Shown: positions 17,995-27,764 of the stretch, in pieces
Layout: each line of letters begins with the position of its first letter
Numbering within the stretch: position 1 is the first letter of the stretch
Origin: Blastococcus sp. CT_GayMR19
GTDB lineage: Bacteria; Actinomycetota; Actinomycetes; Mycobacteriales; Geodermatophilaceae
Assembly (NCBI RefSeq): GCF_004570385.1
Contig: NZ_SPQL01000001.1
Location: 434,001 to 498,000 of the forward strand
DNA: 64,000 bases
Direction of reading: 5' to 3'
Made by a program: the position numbers and the translations under genes
The notes under the pieces: generated by a model
The model's database searches: none
Seen by the model: the letters and a program-made list of their open reading frames with translations, nothing else
Told to the model about the DNA's origin: nothing

Positions 17995-19749
17995 CTACCG
18001 CAGGCGGCGGGTGTTGTCCGGCAGCCGGGCGGTGACGCCCTGCCGGTCGAGCCACTCCATGAGCGGCACGGCCACCCGGCGGCTGGTTCCCCAGGCCTGC
18101 CGCGCCTGGCTCAGCGTGAAGGGTTGCGCGACGTCGGCCAGCCGGGCGCGGGCCTCTCCCTCGATCCCCGGCGCGAGGTAGACCCCCTCCGCGATCCGCA
18201 GCAGCTGCCCGCTGCGCACGGCGGCCCCCAGCTCGCGCACGCCCAGCCCGGCGGCGGTCAGGTCGCCGGCCTCGGGTGCGGCGAACGGGTCCGCGGCCAG
18301 TCGGGCACGGACGCCGTCCACCGCCCGCTGCACCGCCGGGGGCAGGTCGGCCGAACCGTCGACGACGCGCCCCTCCCGCAGCTGCAGGGGCGGCCGGACC
18401 ACGGCGGTCAGCAGCTCGGTGTCCGGCAGCTCGAGGACCCGACGCACCACCTCGGCCGGCGGCCCCGGTTCCAGCGGATGCGCCTTCCGGTAGGCCGCCA
18501 CGGCGCGGGGCAGCCGCGCGGCCAGCCCGTCGGCCAGGCCCGGGGCCACGAGCCACGGTCCGTGCACCGTGGCGCCCTCCGGCACCGGCCAGCCCATCGC
18601 CGCGAAGTCGTCGGCACGGACCACCCGACGGCGGGTGAGGTCCGCCGCGGCGCCGGCCAGCAGCGTGGGCCGGGCCGCGAGCTCGGCGGCCCGCTGCCGG
18701 GCGGCTCCCCGGCGACGCAGCTCGGGCGGATCGACGTCCCGCACGTCGGCACCGAGCACGCGACGGTTCCCGGGGTCGCGGAGGAGGAGCCGGTCACCGA
18801 TCCGCACGGGCAGCGGGGACGCCAGCCGCAGCCGGAGCACCGCGCCGTCCAGGGGACGCAGCCTCGCGCCCACGGTGGCCGATCCGACGTGCACGACCGC
18901 CTCGGCCGGCAGTGACTCCTCCGGCCCCGCGGCGAGGGTGACGTCGAGCAGCGAGGTGCGGCGGAACGCCGCGGGGGTGAGCAGCGCGTCGCCCCGGGAC
19001 AACTCCTCGAGCGCCACGCCCCGCAGGTTCAGCGCCACCCGCGCCGTCGCGGCGGCCCGCTCGACCGGCTCGCCGAGCGAGTGCATCCCCCGCACGCCCA
19101 CCTCGCGATCGCCGAGGAGGAGGCGGTCGCCCGTGGCCACGGTCCCGGCGGCGAGGGTGCCGGTGACGACGGTGCCGGCGCCCCGGATCGTGAAGGCCCG
19201 GTCGATCCACAGCCGCACCGGCGCATCGGCGTCGGCGGTGGGCAGGCCGGCCAGCAGTATCTCCAGGGCCTCGGCCAGTTCCGGCAGCCCGGCGCCGGTG
19301 AGCGCGCTGACCGCGACACCGGGCACGTCGCCCATCGAGGTCCCGGTCAGCCGCTCGTGGACGTCGGCGAGCACCGGGGCGGGATCGGCGATATCGGCCT
19401 TGGTCACCGCCACGAGCGCGTGCCGGACGCCCAGGGCGTCGAGGACGGCGACGTGTTCCGCCGTCTGCGCCGACCAGCCGTCGTCGGCCGCGACCACGAG
19501 CAGCGCGGCGGGCACAGAGCCCACCCCGGCCAGCATGTTGCCGACGAACCGTTCGTGACCGGGGACGTCGACGACCGCGAGCCGCCGGCCCGACGGCAGC
19601 GTCGTCCAGGCGAACCCGAGGTCGATCGTGAGGCCCCGGCGGCGCTCCTCCGCCCAGCGGTCGGGCTCCATGCCGGTGAGCGCGCGGACCAGCGCGGACT
19701 TGCCGTGGTCGACGTGGCCGGCGGTGGCGAGGACGTCCATGCCGGTCAC
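17995..19749 (-). CDS. selB: Selenocysteine-specific translation elongation factor SelB
   Basis: 584-aa GTPase that carries Sec-tRNA-Sec to the ribosome at a recoded stop codon next to a SECIS hairpin. The GTPase motifs are clear: GHVDHGKS at 11-18, DVPGH at 61-65 and TKAD at 116-119. They are followed by EF-Tu-like beta domains and C-terminal winged-helix repeats that read the SECIS (last one ending [17 protein letters not shown]). The GTG start overlaps the selA stop (GTGA). The gene ends CTG CGG TAG: its own stop is the codon that the local tRNA-Sec would read, so termination here must depend on absence of a SECIS. Confidence 0.97.
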   Translation of the reverse strand: MTGMDVLATAGHVDHGKSALVRALTGMEPDRWAEERRRGLTIDLGFAWTTLPSGRRLAVVDVPGHERFVGNMLAGVGSVPAALLVVAADDGWSAQTAEHVAVLDALGVRHALVAVTKADIADPAPVLADVHERLTGTSMGDVPGVAVSALTGAGLPELAEALEILLAGLPTADADAPVRLWIDRAFTIRGAGTVVTGTLAAGTVATGDRLLLGDREVGVRGMHSLGEPVERAAATARVALNLRGVALEELSRGDALLTPAAFRRTSLLDVTLAAGPEESLPAEAVVHVGSATVGARLRPLDGAVLRLRLASPLPVRIGDRLLLRDPGNRRVLGADVRDVDPPELRRRGAARQRAAELAARPTLLAGAAADLTRRRVVRADDFAAMGWPVPEGATVHGPWLVAPGLADGLAARLPRAVAAYRKAHPLEPGPPAEVVRRVLELPDTELLTAVVRPPLQLREGRVVDGSADLPPAVQRAVDGVRARLAADPFAAPEAGDLTAAGLGVRELGAAVRSGQLLRIAEGVYLAPGIEGEARARLADVAQPFTLSQARQAWGTSRRVAVPLMEWLDRQGVTARLPDNTRRLR

Positions 19750-21053
19750 GGAGAGGCGCAGTCCAGCACCGCGACGGCGAGGTCCTCGTCGGACGACGGC
19801 GGCAGGCTGCGCAGGTTCAGCAGCGTGCGGTCGCCCTCCAGGTAGCCGACGACCGGCGGGGCGCCCTGCCGCAGGCGCTCGGCGAACGACGGCGGCAGCG
19901 ACACCGCGGCGCTCGGCAGGGGCTGCTCCGGCGCCCCTCCCCCGCCCACCCGCGCGTCCGCGTCGACGGCGACCGCGTCGATGCCGGCCTCGGCGAACCG
20001 GGCGGCGAGCGCGCGGGCCCGTGCGCGGAGTCCCTCGAGGTCGGCGGCGAGCATCTCCTGCACCGGCGGCAGCGGACCGCGCAGCGTGGCCTCCAGCGCG
20101 GCGAGGGTCGTCTTGTCCACCCGCAGCGCCCGGTAGAGCGGGTGCCGGCGCAGCCGCTGCACCAGGTCGGTGCGCCCGAGCACCAGACCCGCCTGCGGAC
20201 CGCCGAGCAGCTTGTCCCCGCTGGCCAGCACGAGGTCGGCACCGGCTTCCAGCGTGCTCTGCAGGTCCGGCTCGTCCGGCAGGGTCGGATGCGGGCGGAG
20301 CAGACCCGAGCCGACGTCGGCGATCAGCGGGACGCCCGTGCCGGCCAGCGCCGCGGCGAGCTCACCCACCTCGACCGCCCGGGTGAACCCGCGGACCACG
20401 AAGTTCGACGGGTGCACCTTGAGCACCGCTCCGGTGTCCGGCCCGAGGGCGCCCCGGTAGTCGGCGAGGGTGACCCGGTTCGTCGTCCCCACCTCGCGCA
20501 GCCGCGCGCCGGTCGCACCGAGCAGCTCGGGGATCCGGAACCCGTCGCCGATCTCGACCAGCTCACCGCGGGCCAGCACCAGCTCCCGCCCGGCGCCCAG
20601 TGCGGTCGCGACCAGGGCGAGGGCAGCGGCGCAGTTGTTGACCACGATCGCGGCCTCGGCCGCCGGGACGGCGGCGACCAACGCGGCGATCGCCGCCTCC
20701 CCGCGCGGGCCGCGGCGGCCGGTCCCGAGGTCCAGCTCGACGTCGGTGGTGCCGCTGGCCGCGGCGACGGCCTCGACGGCGGCTTCGGACAGCGGCGCAC
20801 GGCCGAGGTTGGTGTGCACGAGGACGCCCGTGGCGTTGAGGACCGGCCGGAGGCTGCCCGCGGTCGTGGGCAGGGACGCGAGGACGGCGTCCACGGCGTC
20901 GGGGGGCGCGACCTCGCCGTCGCGGATCCGCTGCTGCACGCGTCGGACGGCGCCCTTGACCAGGCCGCGACCCAGCCGCTCGCCGGCCGCGGCCAGCTGC
21001 GGGTCGGCGAGGAGGGTGTCGGTGCGCGGCACCTGCCGGCGGGGATCGGTCAT
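19746..21053 (-). CDS. selA: L-seryl-tRNA(Sec) selenium transferase
   Basis: 435-aa PLP enzyme that converts Ser-tRNA-Sec to Sec-tRNA-Sec using selenophosphate. The PLP-binding lysine is Lys281 in [14 protein letters not shown]. Other family landmarks are [33 protein letters not shown] and [13 protein letters not shown]. The N-terminal tRNA-binding segment is complete. It is 29 nt downstream of the tRNA-Sec gene and overlaps selB, so tRNA, selA and selB may be one transcription unit. Confidence 0.97.
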   Translation of the reverse strand: MTDPRRQVPRTDTLLADPQLAAAGERLGRGLVKGAVRRVQQRIRDGEVAPPDAVDAVLASLPTTAGSLRPVLNATGVLVHTNLGRAPLSEAAVEAVAAASGTTDVELDLGTGRRGPRGEAAIAALVAAVPAAEAAIVVNNCAAALALVATALGAGRELVLARGELVEIGDGFRIPELLGATGARLREVGTTNRVTLADYRGALGPDTGAVLKVHPSNFVVRGFTRAVEVGELAAALAGTGVPLIADVGSGLLRPHPTLPDEPDLQSTLEAGADLVLASGDKLLGGPQAGLVLGRTDLVQRLRRHPLYRALRVDKTTLAALEATLRGPLPPVQEMLAADLEGLRARARALAARFAEAGIDAVAVDADARVGGGGAPEQPLPSAAVSLPPSFAERLRQGAPPVVGYLEGDRTLLNLRSLPPSSDEDLAVAVLDCASP

Positions 21054-21082
21054 CGCTGCGCAGCGTAGGCGGCAGGGAGGTA

Positions 21083-21178
21083 TGGCGGAGGCGGACGGGA
21101 ATCGAACCCGCCTGACCGAGCTACTCGGCCACGTCGGCTTTAGAGGCCGCGGGGGTCACCAGACACCCTGACGCCTCC
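21083..21178 (-). tRNA. selC: tRNA-Sec with CUA anticodon (reads UAG)
   Basis: 96 nt including an encoded CCA (21083-21085) and discriminator G. The acceptor stem has seven perfect pairs (GGAGGCG with CGCCTCC) and a U/C eighth position. The D arm is extended with a UGGU tetraloop, as in bacterial tRNA-Sec. The long variable arm is a seven-pair hairpin (GGCCGAG, loop TAG, CTCGGTC). The T arm is standard (GCGGG TTCGATT CCCGT). The anticodon loop, at 21145-21139, is CUCUAAA: C32, U33, then CUA, then A37 A38. The usual tRNA-Sec loop is CUUCAAA (UCA). The neighbouring selA, selB and selD confirm identity. Known precedent: UAG-reading tRNA-Sec was reported from Geodermatophilus and Blastococcus (Mukai et al. 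2016, recalled, not looked up). Confidence 0.93.
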
Positions 21179-21240
21179 GATCGGGAGCCTACGTGCCGGG
21201 GCCGCCGGAAAATGTCAGAGGGCGTTGTCACCATCCCGCC

Positions 21241-21869
21241 ATGACCCGCACCGAGTTCCGCCCCGCCGCGACGCTGCCGCCGGTCACCCTCGCCCCCGAG
21301 GAGGCAGCCGCCGTGGCCGTCGCGCTCGCGGCCCAGCCCGACGGCCCGTACGCCGCGAACGGCAGGGGCGCGCTGGAGAAGGTCCTCGAGGCGTTGGAGC
21401 CCGATCCGGAGCGGCGCGCCCGGCTGCTCGCGACGAGCTTGTGGGTCAGCGCCGAGGCCGGTCACTCCGCCGAGGTCCGGTCGGTCGTCGAGCAGGCCGT
21501 GACCCGCCGGCGGGTGCTGATCGTCCGCTACCGCGACGGCAAGGGCGCCACGTCGCGTCGCGAGGTCGAGCCCCAGCTGCTCGCCAAGAGCGGCCGGCAC
21601 TGGTTCCTGGTGGCGTGGTGCCGGGAGCGGGACGCGATGCGGTGGTTCCGGGAGGACCGCATCGAGAGCGTCGAGCTGACCGCGGAGACGTCGCCGCGGC
21701 GGGAGCTCACCGACTTCGGCACCCCTCCGGCCGACGGGCATCCCGCGGGCCGGGCCCTGAGCAGGACCCACCCTGCGGAGCGGTCCCCGGGCACGGTCAC
21801 CGCGGCGGCGCCTCCCCGGCTGGTCGTGCTGCCCGGCGGCAGGTCCCCGTCGCGACCTAGATTCGACGG

Positions 21870-21873
<4 letters not shown>
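21241..21873 (+). CDS. WYL-domain protein without a helix-turn-helix
   Basis: 210-aa protein. The C-terminal half is a WYL domain (RRRVLIVRYRDGKG, then LLAKSGRHWFLVAWCRERDAMRWFREDRI), the ligand- or nucleic-acid-sensing module of YafY/PafBC-type regulators. The N-terminus (TLAPEEAAAVAVALAA, then ALEKVLEAL) matches the linker that normally follows the DNA-binding domain, but no HTH precedes it: the tRNA-Sec gene begins 63 nt upstream. It overlaps selD by GTGA, so the two are co-translated. It might act as a regulator of selenium use without direct DNA binding, or be a shortened relic. The last 50 residues are Pro/Ser-rich. Confidence 0.8.
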
Positions 21874-22877
<1,004 letters not shown>

Positions 22878-22945
22878 GCAGCGGGACGTTCCGCGCGGAA
22901 AGTCCCCGCGTCGCCGCTGCCGGGGCGCTCCGTTAACGTCCGAAC

Positions 22946-23911
22946 ATGCTTGCAGCCTTCGTCTCCACGCCCGCACCGAAGGACCCGATGTCCGTTCTGG
23001 AGGTCGGTGACCGTCCCGAGCCCGAGGTGCCGGACGGCTGGACGACGGTGCAGGTCAAGGCCGCATCGCTCAACCACCACGACCTCTTCAGCCTCCAGGG
23101 GGTCGGGCTGCCGCAGGAGCGGATGCCGATGACCCTCGGCACCGACGCCGCCGGGATCGACGCGGACGGCAACGAGGTCGTCGTCCACGGCGTCGTGGCC
23201 AGCCCGGGCTGGACGGGCGACGAGACGCTGGACCCCAAGCGTTCGCTCTTCTCCGAGCTGCACCAGGGGACCATGGCCGAGCGGGTCGCCGTCCCGAAGC
23301 GCAACCTGCTGCCCAAGCCGGCCGAGCTGTCCTTCGCCGAGGCCGCCTGCCTGCCCACCGCCTGGCTCACCGCCTACCGCATGCTGTTCGTGAAGTCCGG
23401 GCTGCGGCCGGGGCAGACCGTCCTCGTGCAGGGCGCGAGCGGCGGCGTCGCGACCGCGCTGATCGTGCTCGGCCGGGCCGCCGGCTTCCGGATGTGGGTG
23501 ACCGGCCGGACCGAGGAGAAGCGGGCCGCCGCGATCGCGATGGGTGCGGACCAGGCGTTCGAGACCGGCGCGCGCCTCCCCGGCCGGGTGGACGGCGTGA
23601 TGGAGACCGTCGGCGAGGCGACCTGGTCGCACAGCGTCAAGTCGCTGAAGCCGGGCGGCGTGATCGTCATCTCCGGCGCGACGACCGGCTTCAACCCCGG
23701 CGCCGAGCTCAACCGGATCTTCTTCACCCAGCTCTCGGTGATCGGCTCCACGATGGGCACCCGCGCGGAGCTGGAGTCGCTGATCGAGCTGTGCCGGGTC
23801 AGCGGGATCCGCCCGCAGATCGACGTCGAGCTGCCGCTGTCCCAGGCGCGCGACGGCTTCGAGCGCATGCTCGAAGGCCGGACCGCCGGGAAGATCGTCT
23901 TCACGGTCTAG
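22946..23911 (+). CDS. Zinc-binding alcohol dehydrogenase / quinone oxidoreductase family protein
   Basis: 321-aa MDR-superfamily oxidoreductase. The N-terminal GroES-like domain reads VQVKAASLNHHDLFSLQGVG and TLGTDAAGIDADGNEV. The Rossmann NAD(P) site is VLVQGASGGVATALIVLGRAAG. The structural-zinc cysteines are absent, so it is probably a zinc-independent quinone reductase or enoyl reductase. It lies 68 nt after selD in the same direction, but a functional link is not evident. It ends in TAG, and reading through would add only seven codons before TGA, so it is not a Sec candidate. Confidence 0.88.
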   Translation: MLAAFVSTPAPKDPMSVLEVGDRPEPEVPDGWTTVQVKAASLNHHDLFSLQGVGLPQERMPMTLGTDAAGIDADGNEVVVHGVVASPGWTGDETLDPKRSLFSELHQGTMAERVAVPKRNLLPKPAELSFAEAACLPTAWLTAYRMLFVKSGLRPGQTVLVQGASGGVATALIVLGRAAGFRMWVTGRTEEKRAAAIAMGADQAFETGARLPGRVDGVMETVGEATWSHSVKSLKPGGVIVISGATTGFNPGAELNRIFFTQLSVIGSTMGTRAELESLIELCRVSGIRPQIDVELPLSQARDGFERMLEGRTAGKIVFTV

Positions 23912-23985
23912 CGCCGCAAGATCACCACCCGCTGAGCGCCCACATCCCACCCGGGTGAGGGCGCTCAGCGCGTTCTCGTCCCGAT

Positions 23986-24031
23986 CCTGTCAATCGAGGT
24001 TGACAGGGCGCCAGAAATCAACCTAGGTTGA
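23986..24031 (+). promoter_or_regulatory. Two palindromic operator sites before the HTH/Clp-N pair
   Basis: Site 1 (23986-24007) is the perfect inverted repeat CCTGTCAA-N6-TTGACAGG. Site 2 (24018-24031) is the perfect palindrome TCAACCTAGGTTGA. Both contain AGGTTGACAGG, at 23997 and 24025, exactly 28 bp apart, and both fit one consensus, TGTCAACCTAGGTTGACA. They end within 6 nt of the HTH gene start, so the HTH protein is the likely ligand and autorepressor. Confidence 0.8.
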
Positions 24032-24036
24032 CAGGC

Positions 24037-24270
24037 ATGGCAGACACAGCGCAGGTGGCATCCGCTGCCAGCAGCCGCGATCCGGCGGTGGGACTTCGCG
24101 CCGTCCGTTCGCTGCGGACGCTCGTCGAGCGCCTGGAGGCCCTCCAGGTCGGCAACGCCCGCGACCAGGGCTGGACGTGGGACCAGATCGCCCAGCTCCT
24201 GGGCGTCACCCGGCAGGCAGTGCACAAGAAGTACGCGAGCGGCCGCGGGCCGCTCCGGCGGAAGGACTGA
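24037..24270 (+). CDS. Small helix-turn-helix regulator paired with Clp-N protein
   Basis: 77-aa DNA-binding protein. The helix-turn-helix is near the C-terminus: WTWDQIAQLLGVTRQAVHKKY, resembling sigma-like/CarD-adjacent HTH modules found beside Clp N-domain genes in actinobacteria. The preceding residues form an amphipathic helix (RSLRTLVERLEALQVG) likely for dimerisation. I start at ATG 24037; a TTG at 24028 is also in frame. Two palindromes directly upstream suggest autoregulation of this gene and the next, which begins 1 nt after its stop. Confidence 0.82.
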   Translation: MADTAQVASAASSRDPAVGLRAVRSLRTLVERLEALQVGNARDQGWTWDQIAQLLGVTRQAVHKKYASGRGPLRRKD

Positions 24271-24271
24271 C

Positions 24272-24814
24272 ATGTTCGAACGCTTCACCACCGAGGCCCG
24301 GCTGACCGTGGTCGCCGCCCAGGAGGAGGCCCGGGCGCTGCACCACGACTGGATCGGCACCGAGCACCTGCTGCTGGCACTGGCGGCGCAGCCGGAAACG
24401 GCGAGCGGCGCCGTCCTGACCCGGTACGGGCTCACGCACGACGTCGTGACCGACGCGGTGGCCGGCCACGTTCGCGGCACCGACCTGGACGCCGACGCCC
24501 TGTCCACCCTCGGCATCGACCTGGACGCGGTCCGGAGCAGCGTCGAGGCGGCGTTCGGTCCGGGGGCCCTCGACAGTGCGGGTCGCCGCGGTCACGGGCC
24601 GGGCAACCACATCCCGTTCACGCGGCCCGCGAAGAAGGTCCTCGAGCTCTCCCTCCGCGAGGCCATCGCGCTGAAGTCCAGGAGCATCGGCGACGTGCAC
24701 CTCGCACTCGCCCTGCTCCGCGCCGGCGAAGGTCTGGCACTGAAGGTCATCCACGACCGGGGGGTCGACCCGCTGGACCTGCGCCGGGACCTCACGGCGG
24801 CGCTGGCGTCCTGA
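24272..24814 (+). CDS. Clp protease N-terminal domain protein
   Basis: 180 aa with two Clp-N (double-helical repeat) motifs: MFERFTTEARLTVVAAQEEARALHHDWIGTEHLLLAL-type sequence at 1-70 and a second repeat at about 110-175 (FTRPAKKVLELSLREAI, IGDVHLALALLRAG). It has no AAA+ ATPase domain, so it is not a ClpC unfoldase. Such stand-alone proteins probably act as adaptors or substrate-capturing factors for ClpCP, which is inference. It is co-transcribed with the HTH gene and followed by a terminator hairpin. Confidence 0.85.
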   Translation: MFERFTTEARLTVVAAQEEARALHHDWIGTEHLLLALAAQPETASGAVLTRYGLTHDVVTDAVAGHVRGTDLDADALSTLGIDLDAVRSSVEAAFGPGALDSAGRRGHGPGNHIPFTRPAKKVLELSLREAIALKSRSIGDVHLALALLRAGEGLALKVIHDRGVDPLDLRRDLTAALAS

Positions 24815-24840
24815 CCGACCCTTCCGCACGGGGCGACGGC

Positions 24841-24866
24841 GCCCGGACGGGCGAACCCGTCCGGGC
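24841..24866. terminator. Terminator between convergent genes
   Basis: Perfect 11-bp stem (GCCCGGACGGG with its complement) and loop CGAA, 26 nt after the Clp-N stop and 20 nt from the end of the opposing flavin oxidase gene. Confidence 0.85.
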
Positions 24867-24886
24867 ACCGGAGGAACGAACACCTG

Positions 24887-26281
24887 TCAGGCTCGCGTGT
24901 ACGCGCCGGCCTGCAGCACGCCCTGGGGGTCGTAGGTCGCGGTGACCTCCCGGAGCCGGGCGAGGGTCGCCTCGTCGTAGCACCGCCGCGCCGAGACGGC
25001 GTCGTGCGGGATGCCGAAGTTCGGCCACACCCCGCCGGTGTCCCAGTCCGCCAGCGCCGTGAACACCTGGTCGGCGTGCGCCAGCCCGCCCGCGGCCATC
25101 TCCTCGTCCGCCGCCATCGCGACCGTCAGCACGCTGAACTTCGCCGCCCGGTGGCTGAAGGCACTCGGGTGGGCGCCCTCGCGGGCGTACGCGCCGCCGA
25201 GGTGGCGCACCTCGACCAGGACCTGGGGCGAGCCCGACCCGTAGCCCGCGACGGCGAGCAGCTTCTCGGCCGCCTCGGCCGGGAACCCGTTCAGCAGGAT
25301 CGCCGGGTCGACGACCGGCATCGGGTCGACCGGGTCGGCGTGCACGTGGTCGATCTCGGTGTAGGGCCGCAGGTTCGCGTCGTCCAGGATCACCGGCGCG
25401 ACCGCCCGGATCTGGTTCAGCAGCCGGGCCCCCTCCTCCGGCTCACCGGTCCACAGGAACCGGATCCCGAGGCTCATGCGCCCGGCCAGGGGCGGCGGGA
25501 TCTCCGGCAGCGGCGGCAGCTGGAAGATCACGAACGACGTCGTCCCCTGCTCCGGCAGGTCGTCGGCCCAGCCGCGCCACCGGTCGATGACCTCGGCCGC
25601 GTCGGCGCCGTCGAAGTAGACCGCCCCGCCGTAGAAGGTCGGCATGTGGATCAGGTCGAACTCGAGCGCGGTCACGATGCCGGCGGCGCCCTTGCCCCCG
25701 CGGAGCGCGAAGTACAGGTCCGGGTACTCGGTCGGGGTCACCCGGCGGAAGACGCCGTCACCGGTGACCACCTCGAAGGCGCGCACCCGGTCGGCGTTGA
25801 TGCCGTAGGTGCGGGCCAGGGGACCGACGCCGCCGCCGGTCGTGTAGCCGACGATGCCGACGTCGGTGGTGGAGCCGTTGACCCCGGCGAGGCCGTAGGC
25901 CGCGGCGACCGGAACCAGCTGCGACCACTTCACGCCGGCACCCACCCGGGCCCAGCCCTCGGGGTGCACGGTCACCTCGTCGAGGCCGCGGGTCATCACG
26001 AGCAGGTGCCCGGCCAGCGAGCGCTCGGCACCGTGGCCGGTGGCCTGCACACCGGCGGTGAAGCCGTGGGCCCCGGCGAAGCGGACGGCCTCGGCCACGT
26101 CCTCGGCGGTGCGGACGGCGACGACGGCGGCCGGCCGCATGGGGACGGCGAGGTTCCACGGCGAGACGAGCGCGTCGTACTCCGGCTCGTCCGGGGTGTG
26201 CACCGAGCCGGTCAGCCGCGCGCGCAGGCTGTCGAAGGAGACGTCGGAGGCGACGACGGGGGCGTCGAGGGTGAGCGTCAC
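24887..26281 (-). CDS. FAD-binding (BBE-type) oxidoreductase, copy 1
   Basis: 464-aa flavoenzyme of the berberine-bridge / PCMH family. The FAD domain covers residues 45-220 (RPAAVVAVRTAEDVAEAVRFA, GVQATGHGAERSL with the possible 8-alpha-His, GIVGYTTGGGVG, ALRGGKGAAGIVTALEF). The C-terminal BBE segment ends TYDPQGVLQAGAYTRA. The Cys used for a second FAD link in bicovalent members is replaced here (NGSTTDVGIVGY). It is the last gene of a three-gene same-strand set headed by a SARP regulator and is paralogous to the gene before it, from which it is 100 nt away. Natural substrate unknown; family members oxidise sugars, alkaloid or polyketide intermediates. Confidence 0.88.
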   Translation of the reverse strand: MTLTLDAPVVASDVSFDSLRARLTGSVHTPDEPEYDALVSPWNLAVPMRPAAVVAVRTAEDVAEAVRFAGAHGFTAGVQATGHGAERSLAGHLLVMTRGLDEVTVHPEGWARVGAGVKWSQLVPVAAAYGLAGVNGSTTDVGIVGYTTGGGVGPLARTYGINADRVRAFEVVTGDGVFRRVTPTEYPDLYFALRGGKGAAGIVTALEFDLIHMPTFYGGAVYFDGADAAEVIDRWRGWADDLPEQGTTSFVIFQLPPLPEIPPPLAGRMSLGIRFLWTGEPEEGARLLNQIRAVAPVILDDANLRPYTEIDHVHADPVDPMPVVDPAILLNGFPAEAAEKLLAVAGYGSGSPQVLVEVRHLGGAYAREGAHPSAFSHRAAKFSVLTVAMAADEEMAAGGLAHADQVFTALADWDTGGVWPNFGIPHDAVSARRCYDEATLARLREVTATYDPQGVLQAGAYTRA

Positions 26282-26381
26282 GGGGATGTCCTCCAGTTCG
26301 GATCGAACGAATGGAGGAACCGTGCGCCGACGTCCTTGACGGCCGGCTGCGATCGCCTTGAGGCGACCGTCTCAAGTCTCG

Positions 26382-27764
26382 TCAGGTGTGGCCGGGGTGC
26401 GGGGCGAGGAACAGGTCGCCCGGGTCGGCGGCGCGCCGGATCGCCGACAGCCGCGCGTGCACGCCCGGGGGGAACACCTTCCGCGTGTCGGTCGAGTCGT
26501 CCAGCATCGGCAGGTACTGCCGCCCGGTGGCCCACGGCTCGACCGCGGAGAGGAAGCGCGCGGCATCGGCCCGCTGCCGCTCCCAGTCCTCGTCGTTGCC
26601 GCCGCCGAGGCCGAGGCCGAGCGCCAGGAACTGCCCGTCCAGGAAGGACAGCGCACCGCCGTCGGGATCCGGCCGTGCCAGGGCGCCGCCCAGCTGCCGC
26701 AGCTCGGCGGCGGCCAGCCGCGTGCCGGACCCGGGACCCACGGCAGCCAGCACGCCGGCGATGGCGGCGTCGGGGAGTCCGGCGACCAGCGTGCTGCTCG
26801 CGTAGGCCGGGGTCGGACCCTCCGGGTCGAGGTGCAGCCGCACCAGGGACGCCGCCGGCACCCGCTCGACCGTGTCGAACTCCGGTCGCAGCGCCCGCAG
26901 CGGCGCCAGCACCTCGGCGGCGAAGGCGTCGTCCCCCAGCACGGCGCCGTCGATCATCGCGATCTGCCGGCCGCGCAGCTCGGCCGGGATCGGGTCCACG
27001 GCCGGCACGTCCACCAGCCGGAAGGCGGTGGTCGCGGCCTCCGGCGCGTCGGCGCACCAGGCCACCCACGCGGGCAGCACGCGCTCCACGGCGGTCCAGT
27101 CCCAGGCCAGCGCGCCGGCGACCACGGTCTCGAGGGGGAAGAGCTCGAACTCCAGGGCGGTGACCACCCCCAGGGGCGCGGCACCGCCCCGCAACGCCCA
27201 GAACAGGTCGGGTTCGGTCTCCGCCGTTGCCCGCACGAGTGTGCCGTCCGCGAGCACCAGCTCCACCGCCGTCACCGCGTTGCACTGCAGGCCGAGCCGG
27301 CGGGCGTACCAGCCGATCCCGCCCCCGAGGGTGTAGCCGACCACCCCGACGTCGGGCGACGACGGGTGCCGGGCCGCCAGACCGGCGTGCCCGGCGGCGT
27401 CGGCGAGATCGCCCCACAGCACGCCGGCGCCCGCACGGACGGTGCGCCGGTCGGCGTCCACCTCCAGCTCGGTCATCGCGGAGGTCCGCAGCAGCACGGC
27501 GTTCCCGAGCCGGCCCTCCAGCGGCGGGGCGCCGTGGCCGGTGCCCTGCGCGGCGACCTGCAGGCCGGCGTCCGCGGCCGCTCGCAGCACCTCCGCGACC
27601 TCGTCGGGGAAGGCGGGGTAGGCCACCGCGGCGGGGTAGTCCCGCATCTGCAGGTTCCACGGCGAGCGGGCCATGTCGTAGGCGGGGTCACCCGGCAGCT
27701 GCACCGAGCCGCCGCACAGCCCACGCAGCCCCTCGGCGCGGGCGGGCGCTGACTGACGCGTCAC
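26382..27764 (-). CDS. FAD-binding oxidoreductase, copy 2
   Basis: 460-aa paralogue of the following gene. It starts at GTG 27764, with GGGAGG five bases upstream and GTGA overlap with the regulator stop. FAD landmarks: YDMARSPWNLQMRDYPAAV, VAAQGTGHGAPPLEGRLG, VGVVGYTLGGGIGWYARRLG, LFWALRGGAAPLGVVTALEF. The C-terminus is DPGDLFLAPHPGHT. As in the other copy, the second covalent-FAD Cys is missing. Direct overlap with the SARP gene means that the two are made together, so the regulator probably controls its own partner enzymes. Confidence 0.88.
   Translation of the reverse strand: MTRQSAPARAEGLRGLCGGSVQLPGDPAYDMARSPWNLQMRDYPAAVAYPAFPDEVAEVLRAAADAGLQVAAQGTGHGAPPLEGRLGNAVLLRTSAMTELEVDADRRTVRAGAGVLWGDLADAAGHAGLAARHPSSPDVGVVGYTLGGGIGWYARRLGLQCNAVTAVELVLADGTLVRATAETEPDLFWALRGGAAPLGVVTALEFELFPLETVVAGALAWDWTAVERVLPAWVAWCADAPEAATTAFRLVDVPAVDPIPAELRGRQIAMIDGAVLGDDAFAAEVLAPLRALRPEFDTVERVPAASLVRLHLDPEGPTPAYASSTLVAGLPDAAIAGVLAAVGPGSGTRLAAAELRQLGGALARPDPDGGALSFLDGQFLALGLGLGGGNDEDWERQRADAARFLSAVEPWATGRQYLPMLDDSTDTRKVFPPGVHARLSAIRRAADPGDLFLAPHPGHT

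Noticed and set aside
17870-17997. Read-through of the selB TAG
   Set aside because: It would add about 40 low-complexity residues after a complete SelB and then hit TGA; nothing suggests that it is used.
23909-23935. TAG at the end of the oxidoreductase considered as a Sec codon
   Set aside because: Only seven codons follow before TGA, with no conserved extension or SECIS-like stem.
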